The position numbers were made by a program, and so were the translations under genes. 37,244 bases of DNA from Piscirickettsia litoralis (GTDB taxonomy: Bacteria > Pseudomonadota > Gammaproteobacteria > Piscirickettsiales > Piscirickettsiaceae): the NCBI RefSeq assembly GCF_001720395.1, contig NZ_MDTU01000001.1, positions 789,696-826,939 of the forward strand. Direction: 5' to 3'. Below, one piece after another: positions 1-8,300 of this stretch. Numbering within the stretch: position 1 is the stretch's first letter; every line of letters starts with the position of its first letter. The notes under the pieces are model-generated. The model worked only from the letters and a program-made list of their open reading frames with translations. It searched no databases and was not told the origin of the DNA.

Positions 1-45
1 AAAGTGCTTTTTAATGAAATACTTGATCATATAGGAAAAAAATAA
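1..45 (+). CDS. 3' end of an upstream gene (partial)
   Basis: Reading from base 1 there are 14 sense codons (KVLFNEILDHIGKK) and then TAA at 43-45. It lies on the same strand as the type VI genes and ends three bases before the next small ORF, so it is probably the tail of another gene of that cluster. Too little is present to name a family, and the frame could be open by chance. Confidence 0.35.
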   Translation, partial: KVLFNEILDHIGKK

Positions 46-47
46 CA

Positions 48-212
48 GTGATAAATAATAATAGTCTTTATTATTATTCTGTTGATATCTCGCCATTAAG
101 CCCCAGTAAAAAGCAAGTTGTCATAACAGTATTATTGCAGCATTTACAAGCATTAATCGAACAACTCTTGCCAATGGGGAGTCAAGTGAAATTTAAATTA
201 AACCTACCTTAA
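48..212 (+). CDS. 54-aa unknown ORF in the type VI cluster
   Basis: A GTG-started ORF of 54 codons sits between the end of the upstream gene and tssL. The start at 48 is preceded by AGG at 33-35, a weak and rather distant ribosome binding site. The frame upstream is closed by stops at 12, 15 and 24, so the ORF really begins here. The product opens with an Asn/Tyr-rich stretch, has a leucine-rich helix in the middle (ITVLLQHLQALIEQLLP) and ends KFKLNLP. There is no signal peptide or membrane segment. I do not recognise the family. Position and strand suggest a small component or remnant of the type VI cluster; it could also be a fragment of a decayed gene. Confidence 0.42.
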   Translation: MINNNSLYYYSVDISPLSPSKKQVVITVLLQHLQALIEQLLPMGSQVKFKLNLP

Positions 213-229
213 AAGCTGGATAAACGATA

Positions 230-889
230 ATGAACTTTATGATGTACTGGCATCCGATTGCCGATATTATACAGAAAACTGAAGAACTAAAGCGCAGTAA
301 CAAGCTTGGTAAAGAGCAATATATGGATCACCTAGTGTCGGCACGACATAGTATTCGTAAAGCAAGCAAAAAACTAAAAGAATCTTTAGATGCTAAGTTT
401 AATTCTCGTATTAGTTACCTCATTCACTTTCCAGTGCTAGCTTACTGTGATGAAATTGTTAATAGTGCTAATCAGCATAAAGATGTTCAATGGCCATTGC
501 TGCAACAAGAGTTTTATAACACAACCAATGGCGGTGAGGATTTTTTTGTTGCCTTAGATGATGCTCTCCAACAAGCCTATACTCCAGCGGTCTATGAAGT
601 TTTCTTTTTCTTATTAAAATCGGGCTTTAAGGGACAGCTTATTGATAATGAAGCGAAACGAGATGACTATATCGAGCAATTAGAGGCAAACCTAAAAGGC
701 CAAGATAACTATCAAGAAGTATCAATAAAAGAGTTAATTGACCTTTCTTCACTAAAAGCGAGTGAAGAGATCATTGCTAAAATGATCAAACACAATCCAT
801 TACGTCATATAAAGCGCTATTTATTCCTGTATGCAGGTGCAATAATGCTGCTTATTTACCTCATTTATCTTTCTGTGCTTGCTCTATGA
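230..889 (+). CDS. tssL: Type VI secretion protein TssL / DotU family
   Basis: This 219-aa protein belongs to the IcmH/DotU family, the inner-membrane TssL subunit that with TssM (and usually TssJ) forms the envelope-spanning complex anchoring the type VI baseplate. The DotU signature is visible: FPVLAYCDEIV near residues 65-75, then LLQQEFYNTTNGGEDFF near 90-106 and YEVFFFLLKSGFKGQ near 122-136. A single C-terminal membrane helix (about residues 197-217) matches the tail-anchored topology. There is no OmpA/peptidoglycan-binding extension. A 66-codon ORF and tssM follow within 10 and 4 bases, so one operon is likely. ATG at 230 is preferred; ATG at 239 is an alternative. The family call is strong, the subtype uncertain. 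Confidence 0.9.
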   Translation: MNFMMYWHPIADIIQKTEELKRSNKLGKEQYMDHLVSARHSIRKASKKLKESLDAKFNSRISYLIHFPVLAYCDEIVNSANQHKDVQWPLLQQEFYNTTNGGEDFFVALDDALQQAYTPAVYEVFFFLLKSGFKGQLIDNEAKRDDYIEQLEANLKGQDNYQEVSIKELIDLSSLKASEEIIAKMIKHNPLRHIKRYLFLYAGAIMLLIYLIYLSVLAL

Positions 890-899
890 GAACATCAAG

Positions 900-1100
900 A
901 TGACAAACGACAATCATTTAACTAGACATTTTAAAAAAATCAGTGATCAAGCACAGCTTGATAACCATTCTCTCACTACAGACCTTAAATTAGTTTTATG
1001 CCAACTTGAGCGTCGTATTAGTGAAAAAGATATCACTCTGACCGAGGCGTATGCACTTATTAATCAGGCTGAATATATTGTAGAAGCTTCTTTGAGGTAA
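900..1100 (+). CDS. 66-aa unknown protein between tssL and tssM
   Basis: This short soluble protein is encoded 10 bases after the tssL stop and 4 bases before the tssM start, so it is part of the same transcript. A TTG at 879 would add seven residues inside the end of tssL, but ATG at 900 makes a cleaner start. The sequence is charged and probably helical: a basic N-terminus (RHFKKISDQ), a central LKLVLCQLERRISEKDITL and a C-terminal EAYALINQAEYIVEASLR helix. It has no membrane segment or signal peptide. I do not recognise the family. Tight placement between two membrane-complex genes suggests a cytoplasmic partner or chaperone, which is inference only. Confidence 0.6.
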   Translation: MTNDNHLTRHFKKISDQAQLDNHSLTTDLKLVLCQLERRISEKDITLTEAYALINQAEYIVEASLR

Positions 1101-1104
1101 TTTT

Positions 1105-4100
1105 GTGAATAATTTTCTTACTTATCTAAATAACCCTATCATCATTGGCGCAATTGGTCTTGGCGCACTTTACTTATGCTTCCAACTTTTCAGGCGCTTA
1201 TTTTCCTTGCTAAAACGCTTTAAGCCAAAAAATACCCGATTAAGCTTCTCATTCCGTTTTAAACGAAACCCCTATGAAAAAATTGTTAAACAATTCAAAT
1301 CTAAGCTGCCTTTTATCGTTCGCTTAACTTTACAACGCCACCAAAAATACTTATATATCAACACTGCAAATGACGAACTAGTTCAAGGGCTCACAGATTA
1401 CAAGCGCTACTCTTATCACTTTTATCCTGAATATAAACAACATGCGGACATGGGCTTGTATTTAACAAGCAAGTATTTAATAACAGAGCTCAAAAATGAA
1501 TCACTGCATGATAACTCAAAGGAAAATAACCAACTAATTACTAAATCTTGGCGCCCAATTATCAAAGACCAAATTCCAATTACACTTGTTTCTATCGATG
1601 CTAAGCTATTATTTTCAGAAGATCCAACAGCAATCGAAACACTCTGTGACTCCATTCGCAATAAAATCAATATCATTGCCTATTCGAAAAGAAAAAGCAT
1701 ACCCGTCTGCCTTGTCATTGCCAATTTGCATCAAATTCCTGGCTTCAAAGAATTTAATGAAGTCCTAGAGCATTTACGCATTAATAACTATATTCTCTTT
1801 GATAAAGAAGTTGATCTTGAAAAGCTTCAACGCTTCGTTGAGCTTGTTTCTGCAAAACACTTGAATTTTATGCTTAATAGTTCAAGGCCTGAACGTTACT
1901 TGGATATTATCCACTTTATTAAAAATTTTGAAAATGCACTTCCCTTATTAACAGAAGCTATTCGTATCATCACTTATAATGATGAAGTGCTCCCAGCGCC
2001 AACACTGCTTGGGCTTTTTCTAACCAATTATAATGAAAAGTCGATTGGCAATCTTTTTCCTTTATTTGACCAACAACGTAAATATTACCAAAATCCAAAA
2101 ACAAAAATTACGGCAATAGCTACCGCTGCAGTCATTGCAGCCACTTCGGTCTCTGCTTATAAGAACCTTTCGTTAGCATCAACTTACACCACATCAGCGG
2201 CTTTAATTAATCAAACACAAAGCACTCCACAAGCGACAGTCATTGCTTATGGGCGCTTACTTGATAATCTTAAAAGTCAATACCAAGCAGATAGCTGGCT
2301 GCATCTTTTTCCCGCCTCTCTCGCTAAAAATAAAGTTCATCAAGAAATTGCCAATGACTTATACAGCCGCTTTATTCTACCGGCATTAACTAATACAAAT
2401 AATAGCAATGTGTTATTTTACAGTTTATTTATTACTGAAGTTCAACACAACTCCGCATTAGCTAAAAACATCGAAAACAATCTTAATCTTTGGTCGAATG
2501 TCACCGGAATTCCAGCCTCAGTTATTCACCTTTATATCAAATTTAACAAACAGTCACGAATTAAATCTCTTAATGAAATCCAGTTCAACAGCGATTTACT
2601 AAAAACAAGTGGGCCAAGTGACACCTTGCGCTATAGCTACTTTAAACAAATGCTCAATTACTTTACATCAACACCAGAGTCAGACTTAAGTCAATTACGA
2701 CATTTCCAACAAGAAGTCTCTCGGCCGCTGTTAAAAACCCAAACAGACTGTTATCTACTCAGTCAGATCTGGCCAAATATGCGAGATAATTTTGCAAAAA
2801 ATGTTCAAGATTTTGTAAAGTCTTATATGAGTGCGGAGGGCAATATTTGCAATCAAACCGCTTCACCTTCGCAAAAACTCATGACGGTTGCAGAGGCTAT
2901 TTCACAAACAGACTTAACAACAAGGCCCCCGACACAAGGCTTAAGTAGTCTGGTATCGCGTCTTTCTCAACAAGTTTCTCAATACCAAGACCGCAAGCAT
3001 GTAAATAACCTAACCTTGCAGCAATGGTCAACCGTTGTTCGCAATGCTGAAATCAGTCAGACTATTTCTCAATTCATCAACCATAATAATACGCTAAATC
3101 CCGACCAAATTATTTTTGGCAGTCAAAATGCCTTCGCACCTGTTGAGCTTAATCAACTTAATGCTGGCAAATTTATTATTACGGGTCAATATCAAATTCC
3201 CGGCAATTATACTGCAATTGCATTTAAAACGACATTAGAACCTGTCCTCGCTCAGTATCAGCTCCTAGTTAACCGTCTTAATGCAGCAGGTGTTCCCACA
3301 ATAGGTTTGCAAGAATTTATTGCCTCAACGCTAAACAGCTATGCTGCAAATTATTTAAATTATTACTCTAATTTATTCAATTCATTTAGCTACAAAATTC
3401 ATTCTATTAGTGATTTAAAATTATTGCTAATGGAATTAACGACAATTAACTCACCATTGCGCCACCTCATCAGTGTTGTTAATGCAAATACAACGCTACC
3501 AACTAAAGCCCAATTGAGCTTTATGCTTCCTGTGGTCAGCCACTTTAATAAATTACACTCTTTATTAAGCACAAATGGTGTAGCCAACTCAAACTATGAT
3601 GCTTACACTATGATTTTAAATGGCATTTATCAGAGTATCCTTCAAAATGCTAATCTTAATGCAAATAATGGCTACTTGAATATCAATGATGTATCATCTA
3701 ACTTAAGCAAACAACTCTCTGCAATTGGGCGCATGTCACTGGATATTTATACCGGTGATACCAACTCTTATCTAAAAATAACGCAAAATTGGCTAAAAAA
3801 TGTTGGAATCCCCGATGACCTTGCTCCATTATTTAAAAAACCAATTTTAGCTTTATATAATCTTGGTATCCAGCAAGTACAAACACAACTCATCTCAGTG
3901 TGGAACCAACAACTCACACCAATGTTATATACACTTGCGAGCAAATTCCCGTTTTCTAGTGATTCCAGCAAAAATGTTGATATTAACGAACTTACTGCAA
4001 AAATTGGCCCAAATGGTCAGTTCTGGGCACTATTTAATCAAAACTTTAAACCCTTTTTAGTTGCAAATGGAGACCAGTGGACAACACGCCATATCGACTA

Positions 4101-4575
4101 TGGCTCGATTATTATTCCAAGCAATATCCTTCATACTATTAATGCAGTCTCGCATTTACGTAACACGCTGTGGAATGAGCAAGGTGAGCCACAAGCAATT
4201 CATTACCAAGTGCTAGCCGATCAGCTACCTACGCTGATGGTCAACAATCAAAACATTATTCTTTCCTATCTCACCTTAGGAACGAATGATGTCTACGGTA
4301 TTAATAGCAAACCTATTTGGAAAGCATTAGACTATAAGTGGTGGACTCCCCAACCAACCTCAGTCGGCCTAGAAACAGCGGTCAGCAAATACCACAGCTA
4401 TGATGTCTTCGATGCAAACTGGGGCCTCTTTAACATCCTCAACAAAGGCTATAGTCAAGATGGTCAGACCTGGAGCTGGAGCCTCCCTGTCGGCCCTAGC
4501 GTCGTTAATATTCACTTCAAATTTAAGACCAACCCTTGGAAATTATTCCATATCACTAATGAAAAAAGAAAATAA
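1105..4575 (+). CDS. tssM: Type VI secretion protein TssM / IcmF family
   Basis: This 1156-aa protein is IcmF/TssM-like, the large inner-membrane subunit whose periplasmic part spans toward the outer membrane. It starts with GTG at 1105 behind GAGGT at 1094-1098. An N-terminal membrane hairpin lies around residues 12-36, a cytoplasmic region follows, then another membrane helix at about 334-352 (ITAIATAAVIAATSVSAY), and roughly 800 residues of periplasmic domain. The cytoplasmic part is short and shows no GxxGxGKT P-loop, unlike canonical IcmF proteins but like the Francisella homologue PdpB. It pairs with tssL upstream. The large C-terminal region has the helical, Asn/Gln-rich character typical of the family. 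Confidence is high for the family and moderate for the Francisella-like comparison. Confidence 0.85.
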   Translation: MNNFLTYLNNPIIIGAIGLGALYLCFQLFRRLFSLLKRFKPKNTRLSFSFRFKRNPYEKIVKQFKSKLPFIVRLTLQRHQKYLYINTANDELVQGLTDYKRYSYHFYPEYKQHADMGLYLTSKYLITELKNESLHDNSKENNQLITKSWRPIIKDQIPITLVSIDAKLLFSEDPTAIETLCDSIRNKINIIAYSKRKSIPVCLVIANLHQIPGFKEFNEVLEHLRINNYILFDKEVDLEKLQRFVELVSAKHLNFMLNSSRPERYLDIIHFIKNFENALPLLTEAIRIITYNDEVLPAPTLLGLFLTNYNEKSIGNLFPLFDQQRKYYQNPKTKITAIATAAVIAATSVSAYKNLSLASTYTTSAALINQTQSTPQATVIAYGRLLDNLKSQYQADSWLHLFPASLAKNKVHQEIANDLYSRFILPALTNTNNSNVLFYSLFITEVQHNSALAKNIENNLNLWSNVTGIPASVIHLYIKFNKQSRIKSLNEIQFNSDLLKTSGPSDTLRYSYFKQMLNYFTSTPESDLSQLRHFQQEVSRPLLKTQTDCYLLSQIWPNMRDNFAKNVQDFVKSYMSAEGNICNQTASPSQKLMTVAEAISQTDLTTRPPTQGLSSLVSRLSQQVSQYQDRKHVNNLTLQQWSTVVRNAEISQTISQFINHNNTLNPDQIIFGSQNAFAPVELNQLNAGKFIITGQYQIPGNYTAIAFKTTLEPVLAQYQLLVNRLNAAGVPTIGLQEFIASTLNSYAANYLNYYSNLFNSFSYKIHSISDLKLLLMELTTINSPLRHLISVVNANTTLPTKAQLSFMLPVVSHFNKLHSLLSTNGVANSNYDAYTMILNGIYQSILQNANLNANNGYLNINDVSSNLSKQLSAIGRMSLDIYTGDTNSYLKITQNWLKNVGIPDDLAPLFKKPILALYNLGIQQVQTQLISVWNQQLTPMLYTLASKFPFSSDSSKNVDINELTAKIGPNGQFWALFNQNFKPFLVANGDQWTTRHIDYGSIIIPSNILHTINAVSHLRNTLWNEQGEPQAIHYQVLADQLPTLMVNNQNIILSYLTLGTNDVYGINSKPIWKALDYKWWTPQPTSVGLETAVSKYHSYDVFDANWGLFNILNKGYSQDGQTWSWSLPVGPSVVNIHFKFKTNPWKLFHITNEKRK

Positions 4576-4600
4576 CCGTCTAAAAATCAACCAATAAAAA

Positions 4601-4627
4601 CAAAAGGGCTTAATTTCTGCCCTTTTG
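4601..4627 (+). terminator. Rho-independent terminator after tssM
   Basis: A perfect 9-bp inverted repeat (CAAAAGGGC at 4601-4609, GCCCTTTTG at 4619-4627, 9-base loop) lies 25 bases after the tssM stop and is followed by CTTCTTT. The U-rich tail is short but the placement is right for ending the type VI operon. Confidence 0.7.
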
Positions 4628-5008
4628 CTTCTTTAAACTCTCACGCAATTTATCGCTAATCTACCCAATACACAGGTTATTCTAGCTGTTAGGTAGTCAC
4701 TACTCTAGCCTATAACAGATAATCCTCATATCATAAAAACCGATCAGAGTTCTTCATTTTGAAGATTGAGAGTACACTGTGATCAAGAGAGTAAAACTGT
4801 CAAAGTATTACTCACTTTGTTTGGAGCTGGTCGCAACATTTTAAGAAATATAAAGTATTGCATCAGCTCTATTTTTTGATCAGCAAGGAAAGGAATTGAA
4901 CTATGCTCTTTCATTCCTATTTAAAATTCACTCCATTAGTTACATTAATTTCCTTATTTTTTGCGAAAATAAACCCACTAGCAATTCAATTTTAAACGAG
5001 TTAAGCAT
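4628..5008. other. Intergenic stretch without a supported gene
   Basis: About 380 bases very rich in A+T with frequent stops in all frames. I see short imperfect repeats (CAAAG...CTTTG near 4800-4820) but no convincing ORF, RNA gene, terminator or insertion-sequence end. It probably holds the promoter of the small gene that follows at 5009. Confidence 0.4.
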
Positions 5009-5188
5009 ATGAAAAAAACAATACCAATTAACATGCTAGTTTTAATTGCTTTTATATCAATCAGCTTCTTTATAACTTCAAGTAATCTTCACAAAGATTA
5101 CAAAAAATCTGCAGCAAGTCACTGTGATCAGCTAGGGAAGCAAGCAAGGCAGCTGTGTGAAGAAAAGGCGATTATAAACAAATTGTAA
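5009..5188 (+). CDS. 59-aa small membrane-anchored or secreted peptide
   Basis: An ATG ORF of 59 codons. The N-terminus is a basic start (MKK) followed by a hydrophobic stretch (MLVLIAFISISFFI, about residues 9-22) that would serve as a signal or anchor. The remaining 35 residues are charged and contain two cysteines, at residues 39 and 50, separated by ten residues and able to form a disulfide outside the membrane. The ribosome binding site is weak (GAG at 4998-5000). No family is recognised. It stands alone between the type VI terminator and the converging ABC exporter genes. It could be a small envelope protein or, less likely, a chance ORF. Confidence 0.5.
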   Translation: MKKTIPINMLVLIAFISISFFITSSNLHKDYKKSAASHCDQLGKQARQLCEEKAIINKL

Positions 5189-5224
5189 AACATTAGATAT
5201 ATCACAGATAAGCATTATTTAAAT

Positions 5225-5995
5225 CTATGCTCTTACACCGATGCCCTTATAAAGACAATACCAAGCAATCAAAAAAAGCAGCAGAGTAAAGCCAACAACA
5301 GCGCTCAATGATAGGCTTATCGGTGTTGTCGACACACCTAATAAAGCATAGCGAAAAAGATCAATGATATAATGAATCGGATTAAATAAAGACACTCTCT
5401 GCCAAAAAAGAGGCAGTGCCTTAATGCTATAGAAGACTCCTCCTAAGTAAATAAGCGGTGTTAATAGAAATGTAGTCACGATTGATGTATCATCAAAACG
5501 TCTAGCTAAAATACCATTAATAAAACCTGCAAAAGAAAATAATGTACTACACAGTAACAGGCTAAATAAGGCAAATAATGGATGAGCAATATCAAATCTA
5601 ACAAATATCAAAGAAACCATTGCAACTAAAAAACCAATCAGCACGCCTCGTAAAATACCACCGGAAGCATAGCCGATGATAATACTCCAGCTGGGCAGAG
5701 GTGACACTAAAATTTCCTCGATAAAACGTGAGTAACGAGAGATATAAACAGAGCTTACCACATTAGAATATGCGCTATTAATAACTGCCATCATAATCAA
5801 CCCTGGCACGATAAAAAGCATATAATTCATTCCTGCCATGCTACCAATACGTTGACCAATCACTTGACCAAAAATAAGAAAGTATAAAACACTAGTAATT
5901 AAAGAAGGAACAAAGGTTTGTGGCCAAATGCGTAAAAACCGGTTGACTTCTCGTACTGTTAAGCCATAAAGACCAACTAAAATCTTACGACTCAT
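5225..5995 (-). CDS. yadH: ABC-2 type exporter permease (YadH-like)
   Basis: This 256-aa protein has six predicted membrane helices and the ABC-2 permease pattern: an N-terminal amphipathic segment (TVREVNRFLRIWPQTFVPSLI), FLIFGQVIGQRIG, and a conserved loop with YSRFIEEILVSPLPSWSIIIGYASGG near residues 84-110. It matches the YadH/DrrB-like group of small-molecule or lipid exporters; the substrate is unknown. Its ATG overlaps the stop of the ATPase gene by the ATGA arrangement (5992-5995), so the two are translationally coupled and form one half-transporter pair. Length and helix count fit the family. The exact E. coli orthology (yadH) is inferred from the partner gene and similarity pattern. 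Confidence 0.82.
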   Translation of the reverse strand: MSRKILVGLYGLTVREVNRFLRIWPQTFVPSLITSVLYFLIFGQVIGQRIGSMAGMNYMLFIVPGLIMMAVINSAYSNVVSSVYISRYSRFIEEILVSPLPSWSIIIGYASGGILRGVLIGFLVAMVSLIFVRFDIAHPLFALFSLLLCSTLFSFAGFINGILARRFDDTSIVTTFLLTPLIYLGGVFYSIKALPLFWQRVSLFNPIHYIIDLFRYALLGVSTTPISLSLSAVVGFTLLLFLIAWYCLYKGIGVRA

Positions 5996-6932
5996 GCGAC
6001 TACCCTATTAATTTTTTCGTTTTCATTAATAATATCCATAAATAATTTCTCTAAACGATTCTCTTTACTATTTATACGCTCAATTAAAATCCCCTTTGCC
6101 ATCAGTGCAGCAATCAAAGAAGCTACATCTTGCTGCTGATTTAAAACGACTTCAATTTGATAATCGTTGATTTTAATCAACTCATATTGCTCTATTACCG
6201 GCAGCTCTTTCAATGGCGAATTTAAATATAATTCAATAGACTCATTTTTTAATATTTTTAAATAAAACTTCGTTTTTTTATATCTTTAATAATTTGACCA
6301 TGATTAATAATTGCAATGCGGTCACATAAGCGCTCAGCTTCTTCTAAGTAATGCGTTGTTAATATAATTGTCAGCCCTTGTTTATTTCTTTCCTCTAGAA
6401 ACTGATAAATTCCCTGGCGCACTTCAATATCAACCCCTGCGGTGGGTTCATCCAAAATTAACACTTTAGGGTCATGAATCAATGCCCGTGCGACCATCAA
6501 ACGCCTTTTCATTCCTCCTGATAGGGTTTGTGCTGCTTGCTTTCTTTTTGCTGTTAAGCCAACTTCATCAAGTAGTTGGTCAACTTTAAGTTTTGCTTGG
6601 GCTTGGACAATGCCCTGAAATGATGCTTGATTTAATAAAATCTGCTCAACACTTTCAAAAGGATTAAAATTAAACTCCTGTGGAACAACGCCTAATTCTG
6701 CTTTTGCTTGTAAGGGTTTTTTAGCTAGATCATAGCCGTTAATTACAATCTGGCCCGAAGTTTTATTCACTAAGGTTGTTAGTATCCCTATTGTTGTTGA
6801 TTTACCTGCACCATTTGGACCGAGTAAAGCAATAAACTCGCCAGCTTGAACCTCTAAGCTCAAATCGGTTACAGCACTAAAACCATTTTTGTATGTTTTA
6901 TTGAGGCTTTTTATTGAAATTACAGCAGCCAT
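5992..6932 (-). pseudogene. yadG: ABC exporter ATPase (YadG-like), frame broken at two A/T runs
   Basis: The first 220 residues are an ABC ATPase: Walker A GPNGAGKST near residue 40, Q-loop VVPQEF, signature LSGGMKRR, Walker B VLILDEPTAG, and the switch histidine in TTHYLEE. The frame then runs into a stop about 20 codons later. The C-terminal 73 codons, with the YadG-type GI..ER.NSKENRLEKLF ending, lie in another frame. Removing one base from the T7 at 6273-6279 and one from the T6 at 6245-6250 (plus-strand letters) gives one continuous 312-aa protein, the length usual for YadG. So either the assembly has two homopolymer miscalls, or the gene is decayed or rescued by slippage. It is followed by the permease with an ATGA overlap. 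Confidence 0.8.
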
Positions 6933-7088
6933 AACTCTCTCTCAAAGTGAATAAATCGCTCTAGCAGTGTACTCAATAAAAAAGCTCGGGTCAACTATAT
7001 TTCTAGAAAAATAGAAACTAATGACAAGACGGTGACAGTGATTCAAAATTGTTTCTTACTTAATTATGAAAGATCGCGGAGTATCACT

Positions 7089-7388
7089 TTAAGGCTTTTC
7101 GCATTTCTTCTTACAGCACTTTTCAGTGAGAAAGCCGATGAGTTCTTCTAAGCGCCCATAGACGGGTACGCAACAAAGCTTTTGCTTATCCGGCAATTGC
7201 TCAACTAGGCCCACAGCCACAAGGCGTTTGACATGATGACACAAGGTTGAGGCTGGAATGGACAATTTACACCCCACCTCTCCCATGGTGACCCCTTCGG
7301 AGCCTGCCTCAATCAGTAAGCGGTAAATCGCTAACCGTTTAACATGACCTAACTCTGCCATACAGGCCGCTGCTGCTTGTATATCCAC
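7089..7388 (-). CDS. ArsR/SmtB-type winged-helix regulator with Cys-rich tail
   Basis: This protein of about 99 aa has the ArsR fold order: helix AACMAELGHVKRLAIYRLLIEAG, then VTMGEVGCKLSIPASTLCHHVKRLVAVGLVE, which is the recognition helix and wing. GTG at 7388 is preferred because GGAG lies six bases upstream; a GTG at 7400 would add four residues. Cysteines occur at the turn before the recognition helix (GCKLS), inside it (TLCHH), in the wing (LCCVP) and in a C-terminal CCKKKC cluster, so metal, arsenite or thiol sensing is plausible. It is upstream of, and on the same strand as, the ABC exporter, so control of that exporter is possible, but 156 bases separate them. The ligand is unknown. 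Confidence 0.78.
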   Translation of the reverse strand: MDIQAAAACMAELGHVKRLAIYRLLIEAGSEGVTMGEVGCKLSIPASTLCHHVKRLVAVGLVEQLPDKQKLCCVPVYGRLEELIGFLTEKCCKKKCEKP

Positions 7389-7630
7389 AATAAACTCCAC
7401 ATTTTCGGCCTATTTTATGCAATTCCCACCAAACAGGTCAAATTTGAAGTAACGTTATTGAGGTATTAATAGTACATTGTTAGTGACTTTTGAGTATTCT
7501 CACGTCTTCAACAGTCTAATCTCGTTAGCACAATGATTAACAGCAGCTGTAAGTATTACTGACTTGCTGAAACTAGGGATGCAGGATAAACTGAAGGCAT
7601 AAAAATATACCGTAATAAGGAGTTGGTTTA

Positions 7631-8218
7631 ATGACACATGACTACGCCATCCTCAAAACAAGCAGTGCAAATTGCCCAGAAGATTTCTATCACGCCCCAT
7701 GCTTGACAGAGGTCGTCAACCTTGACACTCCTGCTGTTGATGCTTTTATCGACTTTAAAAATAATCCACCACTTTCTATCTTTGCAGATGCTAAACTAGA
7801 CGATGCAATTAGAGAGGCTAATTATTCCGTTGCTCATACATTAATTGTAAAAAATCAAGATGTTAACATGCTCGGCCTCGTCTCGTCTCGTCAGCTCCAC
7901 GGCGAGCTCCCTGTCCGTATTAGCCAAGACCGCGGCACGCCCCGCTCCAACATTACCGTCGGTTTGGTCATGTTTCCTATAGAGGAGCTGCTTTGCATCG
8001 ATTACAAACTCATTGCAGGTGCACGTGTTGGCCATATCGTTGATACTCTCCATGAAAAACGCACGCCCTATCTCTTAGTTCGTGATGACGAACAACCTCA
8101 GATGATTCGCGGCATGTTTTCAGCTTGGCAGCTCAGCAAGCAAATTGGCACGCCGAGCATTGCTAATCATTTATCAGAAGCCTCGTCTTTAGCGGAATTA
8201 AGTCGCAGAAGTTCTTAA
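7631..8218 (+). CDS. Protein with a tandem CBS-domain pair
   Basis: A 195-aa soluble protein preceded by AAGGAG at 7616-7621. Two CBS-like repeats are visible: the first around LSIFADAKLDDAIREANYS...HTLIVK...MLGLVSSRQL (about residues 48-95), the second around ARVGHIVDTLHEKRTPYLLV...IRGMFSAWQL (about 135-180). CBS pairs bind adenosine nucleotides and usually regulate a partner activity; here they stand alone. The gene is about 80 bases upstream of the GacS/BarA-like kinase on the same strand with no strong terminator between them, so a shared transcript and an energy-sensing role next to that kinase are possible but inferred. The ligand is unknown. Confidence 0.65.
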   Translation: MTHDYAILKTSSANCPEDFYHAPCLTEVVNLDTPAVDAFIDFKNNPPLSIFADAKLDDAIREANYSVAHTLIVKNQDVNMLGLVSSRQLHGELPVRISQDRGTPRSNITVGLVMFPIEELLCIDYKLIAGARVGHIVDTLHEKRTPYLLVRDDEQPQMIRGMFSAWQLSKQIGTPSIANHLSEASSLAELSRRSS

Positions 8219-8223
8219 CTTAT

Positions 8224-8241
8224 AGGCTCTTTTTTGAGCCT
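8224..8241 (+). other. RNA hairpin between the CBS gene and the sensor kinase
   Basis: AGGCTC (8224-8229) and GAGCCT (8236-8241) form a perfect 6-bp stem around a loop of six T. No U-tract follows, so it is not a standard terminator. It could stabilise the 3' end of the CBS mRNA or attenuate transcription into the kinase gene. Confidence 0.45.
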
Positions 8242-8300
8242 GCACCTCGCTCTATTCAGTGTTATACTATGGCCTTGAATCATTCAAGGAGCTAGTCTCA

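Noticed and set aside
8224-8241. Hairpin after the CBS gene as a Rho-independent terminator
   Set aside because: The six T are in the loop; after the stem comes GCACCTCGC, with no U-tract.
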